In this document: positions 14,379 to 22,871 of the stretch, piece by piece
Position numbering within the stretch: the stretch's first letter is position 1
Layout of the letters: each line of letters opens with the position of its first letter
DNA from: CAZMRW01 sp964568805
GTDB lineage: Bacteria > Pseudomonadota > Gammaproteobacteria > Methylococcales > Methylomonadaceae
Assembly (NCBI GenBank): GCA_964568805.1
Contig: CAZMRW010000062.1
Location: forward strand, 1-27,436
Length of the DNA stretch: 27,436 nucleotides
Direction of reading: 5' to 3'
Made by a program: the position numbers and the translations under genes
Notes under the pieces: generated by a model
The model's input: the letters and a program-made list of their open reading frames with translations, nothing else
Told to the model about the DNA's origin: nothing
Database searches by the model: none

Positions 14379-15528
14379 TCGTTTCCTTGTAGTATTGATG
14401 CTGCACCTGTCGTCCTCAATCGCAAGTGCGGGCGAGGACGATTTTTTTATCAAAGAGATCATGAAAGAACAGCAACCCAACATGAATCGTCAGCTTCCAG
14501 ATTGGTTAAAACCCCAACCGGCGGCACTCAGTCCGGTTTTTGACCAGCTATTGCGCGAAGGAAACAATGGACGCCAAATCAATAAAGAGGGACTTGTGAA
14601 TATTGAAAAATCACAAAGTACAGGAAAGCCGATACAAGGTCGCTGGATATTTGTGTCAATGGGCATGCCTACTCAGGAACTTAAAGCAGCCGCACTGGAG
14701 GCTTCTACGACAAATTCAGTATTGGTGTTCCGTGGGGTAGAAAAAGGCGGCGACACAGGCACCATAACACGCAGACTCTACCTGGTCGTGAAAGACATTA
14801 AGCCGGTACCAGGGGCTGTCATAGACCCCACGCTTTTCACCCGATTCAATGTGCAAGTGGTGCCGACGATGATTGAGACCAATGCGGATGGTGAAACGCG
14901 CACTGCTCGCGGATTACCCGGATACAACTGGATGTCCAAACAGGACGCTGGTGACCTCGGTCAAAAAGGTCCAGTATTCGGGATCGCAGAACCCGACATG
15001 ATCGAAGAAATGCAACGCCGCATGGCCGAATTTGATTGGGAAAAAGAAAAGAAACATGCGATCGATAATTTCTGGGCGCAGCAAAAGGACTCAGTCAGTC
15101 TTCCGGTCGCCGACAAAAACCGTGAGCGTCGTATCGATACCTCCATTGTTGTTACACAGGACATTTTTCATCCCGACGGCAGATTGATTTTCAAAAAAGG
15201 CCAAAAGATCAATCCACAGGCCATTATGCCGATGCGTCATGCCTATATTCTGTTTGACGCCACCAACAAACGGCAAGTTGAAATCGCTAAAAAAATTGGC
15301 GACGAATTGCTTGCCAAGAAAAAACCAGTGGTCTACCTGTTTTCCAAGATGACTACAGATAAGGGTTGGGAGCATTACAACCAGACGACAGAGTTGATGA
15401 ACGCCCCCATTTACAAGCTCAACAAAACCATCATTGAGAGATTCCAGATTCAGGCGCTGCCTTCGGTTGTTGAAGGACTAGGCGATACTATCCTGGTCAG
15501 GGAAATTGACGCAAGGGTGCTGAACTGA
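14347..15528 (+). CDS. TrbC-TraW fusion, F-type pilus assembly protein
   Basis: The 393-residue product has a signal peptide cut near residue 28 (SIASA-GE). The N-terminal half carries the TrbC core: RWIFVSMGMPTQELKAA, VLVFRG, FTRFNVQVVPTMIE and GLPGYNW. The C-terminal half (from about 255) is TraW-like: DTSIVVTQDIFHPDGRLI, GQKINP, YILFDATNKRQVEIA, PVVYLFSK, then IYKLNKTIIERFQIQALPSVVE. Each half ends in a thioredoxin-like 'F.IQ..P' segment. In F these are two separate periplasmic proteins needed to build the pilus. The stop overlaps the traU ATG (TGATG). Larger ICE and IncA/C-type systems are known to carry similar joined forms. Confidence 0.85.
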   Translation: MSLAVRTRFSSRFLVVLMLHLSSSIASAGEDDFFIKEIMKEQQPNMNRQLPDWLKPQPAALSPVFDQLLREGNNGRQINKEGLVNIEKSQSTGKPIQGRWIFVSMGMPTQELKAAALEASTTNSVLVFRGVEKGGDTGTITRRLYLVVKDIKPVPGAVIDPTLFTRFNVQVVPTMIETNADGETRTARGLPGYNWMSKQDAGDLGQKGPVFGIAEPDMIEEMQRRMAEFDWEKEKKHAIDNFWAQQKDSVSLPVADKNRERRIDTSIVVTQDIFHPDGRLIFKKGQKINPQAIMPMRHAYILFDATNKRQVEIAKKIGDELLAKKKPVVYLFSKMTTDKGWEHYNQTTELMNAPIYKLNKTIIERFQIQALPSVVEGLGDTILVREIDARVLN

Positions 15529-16655
15529 TGCGAATTATTTTTACCCTTCATGTGTGTCTCGCATGCCTGGTTTTTCAAACGGCGCCATTAGCGCAAGACG
15601 TCACCACGACTGAAACGACGCAAGCTATCGACGCCACCAAACTACTGTGCCCTGATGCCGACTTTTGGGGAAAGAAAATGCTGACTGACGTCTGTTGGTC
15701 CTGTTTGTTCCCCGTCCGTTTGCTCGGCATGACAATTTTCGACGAGGATAACGATATGCCAGATGGAGCGACTGAAAAGTCATTTTGTACCTGTAGTGGC
15801 GACGAAGGGCTTCCTATGCTCGGTATCACGGGAGGTGCCTGGCTGCCGGCGAGATTGATTGAGGTTGTTAGAAAACCTTATTGCTCACCGATACTGGGTG
15901 GTACCTCATTCAACAGTGGTGTCAGGCTTTGGGGCGGGCATAAAGAAGTTGAGGGTGATGGCTCTGACAAGACCTATTACAACTATCACTATTGGGCGTT
16001 TCCTCTCTACGCCATCTTGCAGCTATTCGTTCAAAACAACTGCAATGCCGGAGGACTTCGCAATTTGGACATGATGTACATGTCCGAATTGGATCCGACC
16101 TGGAATATTGACGAACTTGCATTCTTCATGAATCCGGAAGCCGTTGTATTCGCTAACCCATTGGCCGTTGCGGCCTGCATGGTTGATTGCGCCACCACGA
16201 CAGCATCAATGCCTATGACATCACTGTTTTGGTGTGCCGGTTGCTGGGGCAATCTGTATCCCTTTACCGGAAATATTGCTTCAGACGCATCGGCGCCCCG
16301 TGATACCAGTCTTTTAACAGCGCGAGTTCTGGCATCACTTCATCGCAAGGCCTTGGCGCACAAAACATACGGCGATGACGCCCTCTGCTCGGGTCAGCTA
16401 TATCCCATGATCCCCAAGCAACAGTACAAGCTTAGCACTCTGTTTCCGTTGGCAGAAGCCGACTCGGAACATTTTGAAAGCACAGATGCCAGTGGTGTTA
16501 TACACACTAAAATCCTGGATAACTGTTGCCACTGGATAGGCGAGTCAACTTTCAAATGGGGTGAGCATCGCACCATCCCAGGCACGGGCGAAGACTATGT
16601 CTACTTGATCTGGCGTTACACCGAATGCTGTCTTACCGGCGATAACGATCATTAA
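15528..16655 (+). CDS. traU: Conjugal pilus assembly protein TraU
   Basis: The 375-residue product has a signal peptide (to about residue 23) and many cysteines. It shows the TraU landmarks LLCPDADFWGKKMLTDVCWSC, LFPVRLLG, FCTC, GAWLPARLIEVVRKPYCSP, YNYHYWAFPLYAIL and the Cys-rich ends CAGCWGNLYPFTG and WRYTECC. TraU is periplasmic and is needed for DNA transfer and for mating-pair stabilisation. The numerous cysteines fit the disulfide isomerase gene found downstream in this element. Confidence 0.93.
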   Translation: MRIIFTLHVCLACLVFQTAPLAQDVTTTETTQAIDATKLLCPDADFWGKKMLTDVCWSCLFPVRLLGMTIFDEDNDMPDGATEKSFCTCSGDEGLPMLGITGGAWLPARLIEVVRKPYCSPILGGTSFNSGVRLWGGHKEVEGDGSDKTYYNYHYWAFPLYAILQLFVQNNCNAGGLRNLDMMYMSELDPTWNIDELAFFMNPEAVVFANPLAVAACMVDCATTTASMPMTSLFWCAGCWGNLYPFTGNIASDASAPRDTSLLTARVLASLHRKALAHKTYGDDALCSGQLYPMIPKQQYKLSTLFPLAEADSEHFESTDASGVIHTKILDNCCHWIGESTFKWGEHRTIPGTGEDYVYLIWRYTECCLTGDNDH

Positions 16656-16673
16656 AGAAATTTGAGTCCAATA

Positions 16674-19463
16674 ATGCGCTTTATAACAAAACCCATTGCT
16701 TCGGCGCTGATTGCTTGTCTTGTTCATAACCCAATAGCCGGTTTTTATTTATGGACCGGGTTGTTATTTTTTAAGCCATTCCCTGCATTTGCGGACGCAT
16801 TTCTTGATCAAGCTGCCGAAGGCCAGGCCTTCGGTACCGATTTAATGACGGGCTATAGTATTCCCAACGTGAACAGCGCGACTGGGCAAATGACGCTCAC
16901 CAATGGTCTAGTCGCCGGCCAAACAGTACAGCAAAACGAGCTGTTCCAGGAAATACAGCCGGGATCAATGGATGGCATTTCAGCATCCTATGGTGACGCG
17001 GCCACATTTGGCACGCATGTAAATGACGATCTCGGCTCACTCACGACAGGAACATCGACACATGCCTATGCCTATCAAACCCTGATGGGTGCCAATACAT
17101 CGATGCCGAATATAGTCAACGATCCTGTATGGAAAACATCGGATGACATATATAGCCTGAAATCCCCATTAATCAATGACCTGTTTAATGGTTGCGAAAA
17201 GAAAACCAGTTTTTCCGAGACATCGTGCCCAATCCACATGGAGGATATGAAGACCTGCAAGAAAACGCTGAAGACAGAGAAATGCAGCGTCACAAGGTCC
17301 GTGTTATATAGGCCTGTTATGAGTTTTGCAGGCGGGGATGGAAATGTTACAAGCTGCGGTATAGGTTGTGCCTATATAAACGTAGGTACCATTGGGGACA
17401 ACTACTGGTCAGGGTCGTGTGCTCACTATAACTGGAGCGCTAGTTTCACTATTTTGAGACCTGAAGCTGTTAAAAAAGTCACCGTTGTAAGGGTCATATA
17501 TGATGACCAAACCAGAATATTTGCTAATGAAAATCCGGTTTTTACCGGCGGCTCAGGATGGGGCGGAAACTGTGAATTAAAAAGAAGCTGGGATGAAAGT
17601 CCAGGCACCGACATTACTGCCGCATTTAAAAATGCGGTAGCAGGCGGGACGGTAGTCATAAGACAAGAAACAATCGTTGGTGGTAACGGTGAAGGCTATT
17701 CTTTGATAAAGGTAGAAGCTGATCCGGATATTACTGAACAGTTCATTGATAACCCGGCCGGATGCCGACAAAATATGTTTAATGCCTGGCCTGTAGATGG
17801 AACGGCACCAGGTTTTGTATCAACAGGATCGTTAAACGATCAGGCGTCGACGGATTGGTGGGTATGCACAGATGCATCAAACTCTCGTGTAACTGGTTCA
17901 GTAACGCTTACTACACAGGATTGGGCACAATATTTATCCCCTATTTTGCCTGATCCACCCGCAACACCGCCGGCGCCTATTTGTTATTCAGCGGAAACGC
18001 GTGTCCCAGGGCATATTACGTTACCGTGCTTTACCGACAAGGACGGGTATCAGGTTTGCCCCGAATACGATTACAACCTGGACGAACATACCAGCTGTGA
18101 TGAATTGACGTCCAATCCGCAGTGCAAATATGTTAGTGAAACTTGTGCGGATGGAGCTGTAAGTCCAATAACAGGAACATGCCAGGAATTCATTATCACT
18201 TATGACTGCGGCAATGACTCGCCAGCGAACTGCGATCAAGTAAATGACGGTGAAAAAACTATCTGCGATAGCGGTATTCGCTGCATGGGAGGGGAATGCG
18301 TCGATCAAAAAACCGAGTCGAACAAGGATTTTATTCGGGCGGCCACCGCATTACAAACGCTCAATCAGGCACAACAAAGTAATGGCTGCAATCCATCCAC
18401 TGGCGATTGTGCTTTATTTGCTGGCGAGCCCATGGAATGTCAAATGGCTGATCTATCCATCTTGGGGCAGGTCGATTGCTGCAACATGCCGATCCAAGGC
18501 AGTTGGATCGATTACATGTGGTTGGCTACCAATACCTGGGAGCTGGCCGATACCTCTGTCGAGGCCTATTCCATCGCACAAAACGGAGCTGTTCTTACGG
18601 ATATGGTTGGCGCATGGAATATGGTATCCGCCGGTTCTGTGCTTCAGGCGCCTATTGGCGTTATCACGGATACCTGGAGCGCCGTCACTGAGCCTTTCAC
18701 ATCCATGTATGATTCTGTAGCATCGATGCTGGGCGAGGAAATTGGCACAAATTTAGGCATAGAAGCCGCGAAACAACAAGTTGTGCAGTGGCTGGGGGAA
18801 TGGGTTGCGTCTATATTTGGAGAAACCGCCGCATCAACATTGTTGGCAGCCACATCAACTACTATGGGGACAGTTACGACAACCACGTATTCAATGGCCG
18901 GATCAATGCTGTCTTCAATTATCACAGTGGTCGGCATTATTTATGCGATTTACCAGATCGCAAAAATGGTTGTGCAGCTGATTTTTGCCTGCACTGAGGA
19001 AGAAGTTAAACTAAATATGCTCAAGCAGCAACGATTATGCACCTCGGCCAGTGAAATTTGCAACTACTGCTCATCTAAAACACTCTTTGGCTGCGTTGCC
19101 AGAAAAGAAGCGTATTGCTGTTTTAGCAGTCCATTTTCCAGGATATTTCAACAACAGGCGAGGCCACAGCTGGGCATGACCTTCGGTGACCCTAAAGCGC
19201 CGACATGCGAAGGGCTTTCTATTAATAAAATATCCCAGTTGGATTTTGACAAAATGGATTTCAGTGAATGGATCGATATGCTGAAAATTTCAAATCAATT
19301 GCCTGAAGGCAGCCTGACAGCCAACTCAATGTACGATAAAGCCAACGTCACCAAAGGCAAACTGCCTAACACTCAAAATACTAACGCTCAAGATCGCTTA
19401 AATACCCAAACCCAAGACAGTGATATTGATGCCATCAGACAGCATTTGTTGGACAATCTTTGA
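16674..19463 (+). CDS. traN: Mating-pair stabilisation protein TraN
   Basis: The roughly 929-residue product is a large, very cysteine-rich outer-membrane protein of the SXT/IncA/C length class (F TraN is about 600). The N terminus is a signal-type hydrophobic stretch cut near PAFA-DAF. Then come GQAFGTDLM, a long variable middle (about 150-480), repeats of short Cys motifs, and the conserved C-terminal block CCFSSPFSRIFQQQARPQLG and DFSEWIDML. I chose ATG 16674; a TTG at 16662 is the alternative. TraN contacts the recipient surface. It is the last gene of transfer block 1. Confidence 0.92.
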   Translation: MRFITKPIASALIACLVHNPIAGFYLWTGLLFFKPFPAFADAFLDQAAEGQAFGTDLMTGYSIPNVNSATGQMTLTNGLVAGQTVQQNELFQEIQPGSMDGISASYGDAATFGTHVNDDLGSLTTGTSTHAYAYQTLMGANTSMPNIVNDPVWKTSDDIYSLKSPLINDLFNGCEKKTSFSETSCPIHMEDMKTCKKTLKTEKCSVTRSVLYRPVMSFAGGDGNVTSCGIGCAYINVGTIGDNYWSGSCAHYNWSASFTILRPEAVKKVTVVRVIYDDQTRIFANENPVFTGGSGWGGNCELKRSWDESPGTDITAAFKNAVAGGTVVIRQETIVGGNGEGYSLIKVEADPDITEQFIDNPAGCRQNMFNAWPVDGTAPGFVSTGSLNDQASTDWWVCTDASNSRVTGSVTLTTQDWAQYLSPILPDPPATPPAPICYSAETRVPGHITLPCFTDKDGYQVCPEYDYNLDEHTSCDELTSNPQCKYVSETCADGAVSPITGTCQEFIITYDCGNDSPANCDQVNDGEKTICDSGIRCMGGECVDQKTESNKDFIRAATALQTLNQAQQSNGCNPSTGDCALFAGEPMECQMADLSILGQVDCCNMPIQGSWIDYMWLATNTWELADTSVEAYSIAQNGAVLTDMVGAWNMVSAGSVLQAPIGVITDTWSAVTEPFTSMYDSVASMLGEEIGTNLGIEAAKQQVVQWLGEWVASIFGETAASTLLAATSTTMGTVTTTTYSMAGSMLSSIITVVGIIYAIYQIAKMVVQLIFACTEEEVKLNMLKQQRLCTSASEICNYCSSKTLFGCVARKEAYCCFSSPFSRIFQQQARPQLGMTFGDPKAPTCEGLSINKISQLDFDKMDFSEWIDMLKISNQLPEGSLTANSMYDKANVTKGKLPNTQNTNAQDRLNTQTQDSDIDAIRQHLLDNL

Positions 19464-19545
19464 GACTGACCAAAGTTTAGTCATTTTGTTTAAACGCCTG
19501 TATTAATCGGCTTCATAGGGCAAAGCCCCCCTATCTTTCGACAGG

Positions 19546-19570
19546 GTTATCCACAGATTCTGTGGATAAC
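19546..19570. promoter_or_regulatory. Inverted pair of consensus DnaA boxes
   Basis: TTATCCACA at 19547-19555 and its exact reverse complement at 19561-19569 are both perfect DnaA boxes, five bases apart. They sit in a perfect 11-bp inverted repeat with a 3-base loop. There is no T-run after the hairpin, so it is not a normal terminator. It lies between traN and promoter 2, only 23 bases ahead of the 44-bp activator element. Possible roles are an element replication origin, DnaA-dependent control of block 2, or DnaA titration. Confidence 0.6.
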
Positions 19571-19592
19571 TTCGTTGCAATACCCGTAATGC

Positions 19593-19664
19593 AAATCAAA
19601 AGAGACCGAAAAACCGCGTCTTTCGACCCGACGTAATTATTTTTGACCGCTTAATATAGCAGTC
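19593..19664 (+). promoter_or_regulatory. Transfer-operon promoter 2 with 44-bp activator element
   Basis: The element at 19593-19636 is the second copy of 12757-12800 (40 of 44 bases agree). The -10 box TAATAT lies at 19652-19657, again exactly 15 bases after the element, followed by AGC and AGTCATG. No good -35 is visible. Transcription would begin at or within a base or two of the ATG at 19665, giving a leaderless or nearly leaderless message for the transglycosylase. Confidence 0.7.
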
Positions 19665-20216
19665 ATGAAAACAATAATCTTTATAGCAATCTCCATATTT
19701 TTTTCGAGTCCCGTTTATTCGAACCCCAGCCTGAAAAACAGCGTCTGGGGCAGCGCTGCGAGCTATGCAGGCATTAATGTTGCGACCTTATACAGCATTG
19801 CTGTCCAGGAAAGCGGAATGCGCTGGCATGACGGAACATTTCGGCCTTGGCCGTGGACGCTGAATGTCAATGAAGGGAAACACGGCATTAAGCCCGGTGC
19901 CAGGCGATACACCAACAAGCAAGCCGCAGAACAGGCGCTACTGCATTTAACCAGGCTAGGCATAAGAAATGTCGATGTAGGGATTATGCAGGTCAATCTG
20001 TATTGGCATGGTGACAAGGTAGCCAATGACACACAACTGCTTGACCCCAAAACCAATATCACCGTAGCAGCCGGCTATCTAAAAGATCTCAACACAAAAA
20101 ATAACGTCAGCAAAACCGTAGCCGACTACCACGCCCCATCGAATTCGGCGCGGGGTAAAGCCTATGTGAAACACGTTAAACACTATGAGAAAATTATCAA
20201 TGAAAAACTTCAATAA
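19665..20216 (+). CDS. Lytic transglycosylase (VirB1-like, SLT domain)
   Basis: The 183-residue product has a signal peptide (cut near residue 19) and an SLT domain: LYSIAVQESG with catalytic Glu49, PWPWTLNV, then VDVGIMQVNLYWHG and the closing NITVAAGYL and TVADYHAPS. Such enzymes open the peptidoglycan so that the type IV secretion channel can be assembled. The predicted transcription start almost coincides with the ATG. It is the first gene of transfer block 2, and its end overlaps the next gene's start. Confidence 0.9.
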   Translation: MKTIIFIAISIFFSSPVYSNPSLKNSVWGSAASYAGINVATLYSIAVQESGMRWHDGTFRPWPWTLNVNEGKHGIKPGARRYTNKQAAEQALLHLTRLGIRNVDVGIMQVNLYWHGDKVANDTQLLDPKTNITVAAGYLKDLNTKNNVSKTVADYHAPSNSARGKAYVKHVKHYEKIINEKLQ

Positions 20217-20847
20217 ACTGCCCATCGCAATACTGGCCGTTCTGGTTGTTTCGGGTTGCTCAATGAACTCAACCAGCCCATTCAAGACAATTGGCGATGA
20301 CTGCGAACAGATAATGATAACCGCCTATTTTCCTCCCGTTGTTGCCGATCTGGATTACAAGGACATTCAGGGCTCGCAAAACCAAGTGATTGTCCAGGGA
20401 GGATTTCAGCATGCGCTTTCTATTCCTGGAAAGGAAAAGGCGATTGAGCAAGCCGTAACTCCGCAGTTGCAGTCATTCGCGCTGGCACCCGTCACGGACA
20501 AGGCCATTCCGGAGACCGAAACAGTTTTTTTTGAGTTTGACCATGCTTCGATTCCGGTTTCCGAATTGGACAAGCTGAATAACTTCCTGCATCGAATTGA
20601 TTCGCCCGGCCTTATGCATGTTCGAGTCGAAGGTTATACCGATTCGAAAGGCTCGGCGAAATACAACAACAAACTATCAACCAGGCGTGCCAAAGCCGTT
20701 CGTGACTATCTCGTCCAACACGGAATTCAACCATCAAAAATTTCACACAAGGGTTTTGGCGAAGGTTTGCCGTTAGAGCCTAACGACACCGAAGAGCATC
20801 GAGCAAAAAATCGTCGCGCTGACATAATTCCACTAACAGGTAACTGA
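20200..20847 (+). CDS. OmpA-family lipoprotein
   Basis: The 215-residue product begins with a lipoprotein signal ending in VVSGC. The C-terminal 110 residues are an OmpA-like peptidoglycan-binding domain: VFFEFDHASIP, VEGYTDSKGSAKYNNKLSTRRA, VRDYLVQHGI, and NRRADI at the end. I chose ATG 20200; an in-frame ATG at 20185 would add RKLS-type residues before the signal peptide. It overlaps the transglycosylase gene and probably anchors the transfer complex to the cell wall. In other elements similar proteins lie within F-like clusters. Confidence 0.85.
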   Translation: MKNFNKLPIAILAVLVVSGCSMNSTSPFKTIGDDCEQIMITAYFPPVVADLDYKDIQGSQNQVIVQGGFQHALSIPGKEKAIEQAVTPQLQSFALAPVTDKAIPETETVFFEFDHASIPVSELDKLNNFLHRIDSPGLMHVRVEGYTDSKGSAKYNNKLSTRRAKAVRDYLVQHGIQPSKISHKGFGEGLPLEPNDTEEHRAKNRRADIIPLTGN

Positions 20848-20848
20848 A

Positions 20849-21130
20849 ATGAAAGACATACCTAATTACCTTGACGACCCCCCACAAATCCTGTTCTGGG
20901 AATTCGACGAATTCATTCTGCTCGCCATCATGTTTGGTGTTGGCATCATGGTGAATTATCTCGCCGTAATGACGGTGACGGGGCTGGTTGGAATCAAGTT
21001 CTACCGCAAGATCAAAGACAGACAAGCCAATGGATTCCTGTTGCACATACTGTATTGGTATGCAGGGTTTGGCTGTTCAGAATCCCCGCCTACATCAAAA
21101 CCACTGGCATTCATTCGACGATTCTTTTAG
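20849..21130 (+). CDS. traL: Conjugation protein TraL
   Basis: The 93-residue product has the TraL start IPNYLDDPPQILFWEFDEF, two membrane-spanning stretches (about 23-50) and a conserved YRKIKDRQANGFLLHILYWY segment. TraL is a small inner-membrane part of F-type pilus assembly. The start lies one base after the preceding stop codon. The final 20 residues fit the family less well than the rest. Confidence 0.85.
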   Translation: MKDIPNYLDDPPQILFWEFDEFILLAIMFGVGIMVNYLAVMTVTGLVGIKFYRKIKDRQANGFLLHILYWYAGFGCSESPPTSKPLAFIRRFF

Positions 21131-21138
21131 GACACAAC

Positions 21139-21771
21139 ATGGATTACAAAAAATTTGCCTCGACCTGGCTTAGCCTGCAGGCATCGAATCGATTCCTGAA
21201 GTTTGTTTGCATATTCCTGATGGCGCTGAATTTTCTGACACTGATTGGCTGGCTGAAAAAGGATACCGCAGTGATTTTAATTCCACCCGGTCTGTCAGAA
21301 AAATCAGAGATCGCCAAGAACAAGGCGTCAGAGGGCTACAAAAAAGCCTGGGCGATGTACACGGCGACGTTGATTGGAAACGTTACACCGGAAAACGCTA
21401 ACTTCGTTCTGGAGTCGTTTGTCGGCATGGTGACCAGTGACATCAGATCAATTGTCACCGAACAAATTACTCAAGAACTCGAAATACTGAAGCAGGAAAA
21501 GGTGTCTTCAACGTTTGAGGTCGTCCAGGTGGCTTACGAACCAGAGACAGACAAGGTCTTTGTAACGGGGCGTAACCGTATGACTGGCGCAGGGGGTAAA
21601 TCAACGCCAACCGACCAAACTTTTGAATTCAAAATTGATGTCCAACAATACTCGCCGATCATCACGCAAATGGCTTCTTATGCAGGCATACCCAAATTGC
21701 TAAGCGTTCTACAGAAAGAACAAACGAAAAATAAAGTTGAAGAAGAACGTCAAAAACTGATCAAAAATTAG
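21139..21771 (+). CDS. traE: Conjugation protein TraE (VirB5/VirB8-like inner-membrane component)
   Basis: The 210-residue product starts with MDYKKFASTW, has a membrane segment (about 18-37) and a periplasmic part with VILIPPGL, a YKKAWAMYTATLIGNVTPEN stretch, and VFVTGRNRM. This order fits TraE of F-type systems. ATG 21139 was chosen because TTTTAGGACA precedes it; a longer frame runs back over traL. Confidence 0.88.
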   Translation: MDYKKFASTWLSLQASNRFLKFVCIFLMALNFLTLIGWLKKDTAVILIPPGLSEKSEIAKNKASEGYKKAWAMYTATLIGNVTPENANFVLESFVGMVTSDIRSIVTEQITQELEILKQEKVSSTFEVVQVAYEPETDKVFVTGRNRMTGAGGKSTPTDQTFEFKIDVQQYSPIITQMASYAGIPKLLSVLQKEQTKNKVEEERQKLIKN

Positions 21772-21780
21772 GAGTTATCA

Positions 21781-22854
21781 ATGCACGTAAAAACATTGCT
21801 TATTTCAATAGCCTGGGCATCAACAGCCTTGGCTAACGAACTTCCACCGGAACTTCCGTTTCAGGCCATTGATGGTAGCGGGTTAGTGCCTTACCAGGAA
21901 GGCACTGCCGGGGCGCAAAGCACCCATATCAATCCGAATCATCCGAATCAAATGAAAGAGCCGATGGTTAACGGAACCCCTGAAGTGCAGGATCAAAATC
22001 AACAATCCGCCGAGATAGCCGGGCCATCGGAACCCGCTCAAGCCCCGGAGTCCACCCCAAAACCAAAGAAAAGACCAAAAATTCTTGATAAAGCGCCTGA
22101 AACAATAAAGGCATCGGCTAAAGACAAGGCATTCGATATGAGTCTCCAGTCAGGCATCATCAAACCCAAACCCGGCAGAACGGAAAGTATCGTCATTGCC
22201 AAAGGTAAGCTCAATCGGATAGTTACACCGTATGCGGACCCCAAGGTACTGACTGTTGACAACGTAGAAACCAAGATAGATGGTTCGGCTGTTTATATCG
22301 CGACCGATTCCGAAATGCCTGTGAGTATGTTTATTTCCGACACGGAAACAGGGAATGCGGCATCTCTTCAGTTGGAACCTCTGGAGCTGGTGACGCCGGT
22401 AGAAATCAGAATTGAGCAGGATCCGAGCAAAGCGTCGCCAACCGAAGCGGCATCATCGAGAACGGACAAGCTGTTTCGCCAGGACTCACCGTATGTCGCG
22501 GAAATCAAAGCTATTATGCAAAACCTGGGTAAACAACAAATACCCCAAGGATTTACCCTGGAAGAAGTGACCGATGAACTTCGCACTGCATCTATTTGCC
22601 ACGCTGCCAATTTAACCTTTATGCCCGGTCAGTTGCTGTCGGGACACGACGCCAGAATCCTTGTCATGATTGCGCAAAACAATGGACTGGCCGCCCGTGT
22701 TTTTGAAGAAGCCACTTGTGCGGGTGAAAACATTATGGCCGTTGCCGCGTGGCCGAAGGTTCGCCTGGAGCCCGGTGAAAAAACCGAGATATTTATTCTG
22801 ATGCGCTTGCCGGAAGGAAAAAGCGGCGAAGAAGTCAGACCCGCCTTGCTGTGA
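21781..22854 (+). CDS. traK: Type-F conjugation secretin-like protein TraK
   Basis: The 357-residue product has a signal peptide (cut near LANE), a Pro/Gln-rich linker (about 30-100) and the TraK core: TESIVIAKGKLNRIVTPYADP, VYIATDSEMPVSMFI, then a C-terminal region ending in EIFILMRLPEG. TraK forms an outer-membrane-side ring with TraV and TraB. AGGAG sits at 21770-21774. The linker is longer than in F TraK, which is about 240 residues. Confidence 0.88.
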   Translation: MHVKTLLISIAWASTALANELPPELPFQAIDGSGLVPYQEGTAGAQSTHINPNHPNQMKEPMVNGTPEVQDQNQQSAEIAGPSEPAQAPESTPKPKKRPKILDKAPETIKASAKDKAFDMSLQSGIIKPKPGRTESIVIAKGKLNRIVTPYADPKVLTVDNVETKIDGSAVYIATDSEMPVSMFISDTETGNAASLQLEPLELVTPVEIRIEQDPSKASPTEAASSRTDKLFRQDSPYVAEIKAIMQNLGKQQIPQGFTLEEVTDELRTASICHAANLTFMPGQLLSGHDARILVMIAQNNGLAARVFEEATCAGENIMAVAAWPKVRLEPGEKTEIFILMRLPEGKSGEEVRPALL

Positions 22855-22871
22855 ACAACCAGGAGCCAAAA

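Noticed and set aside
18244..18720. 158-codon second-frame open stretch inside traN
   Set aside because: It is out of frame with a long, well-supported TraN and its translation shows no domain.
19464..19490. Possible terminator after traN
   Set aside because: GACTGA can pair with TTAGTC only with a G-U pair and is followed by a short ATTTTG, too weak to call.
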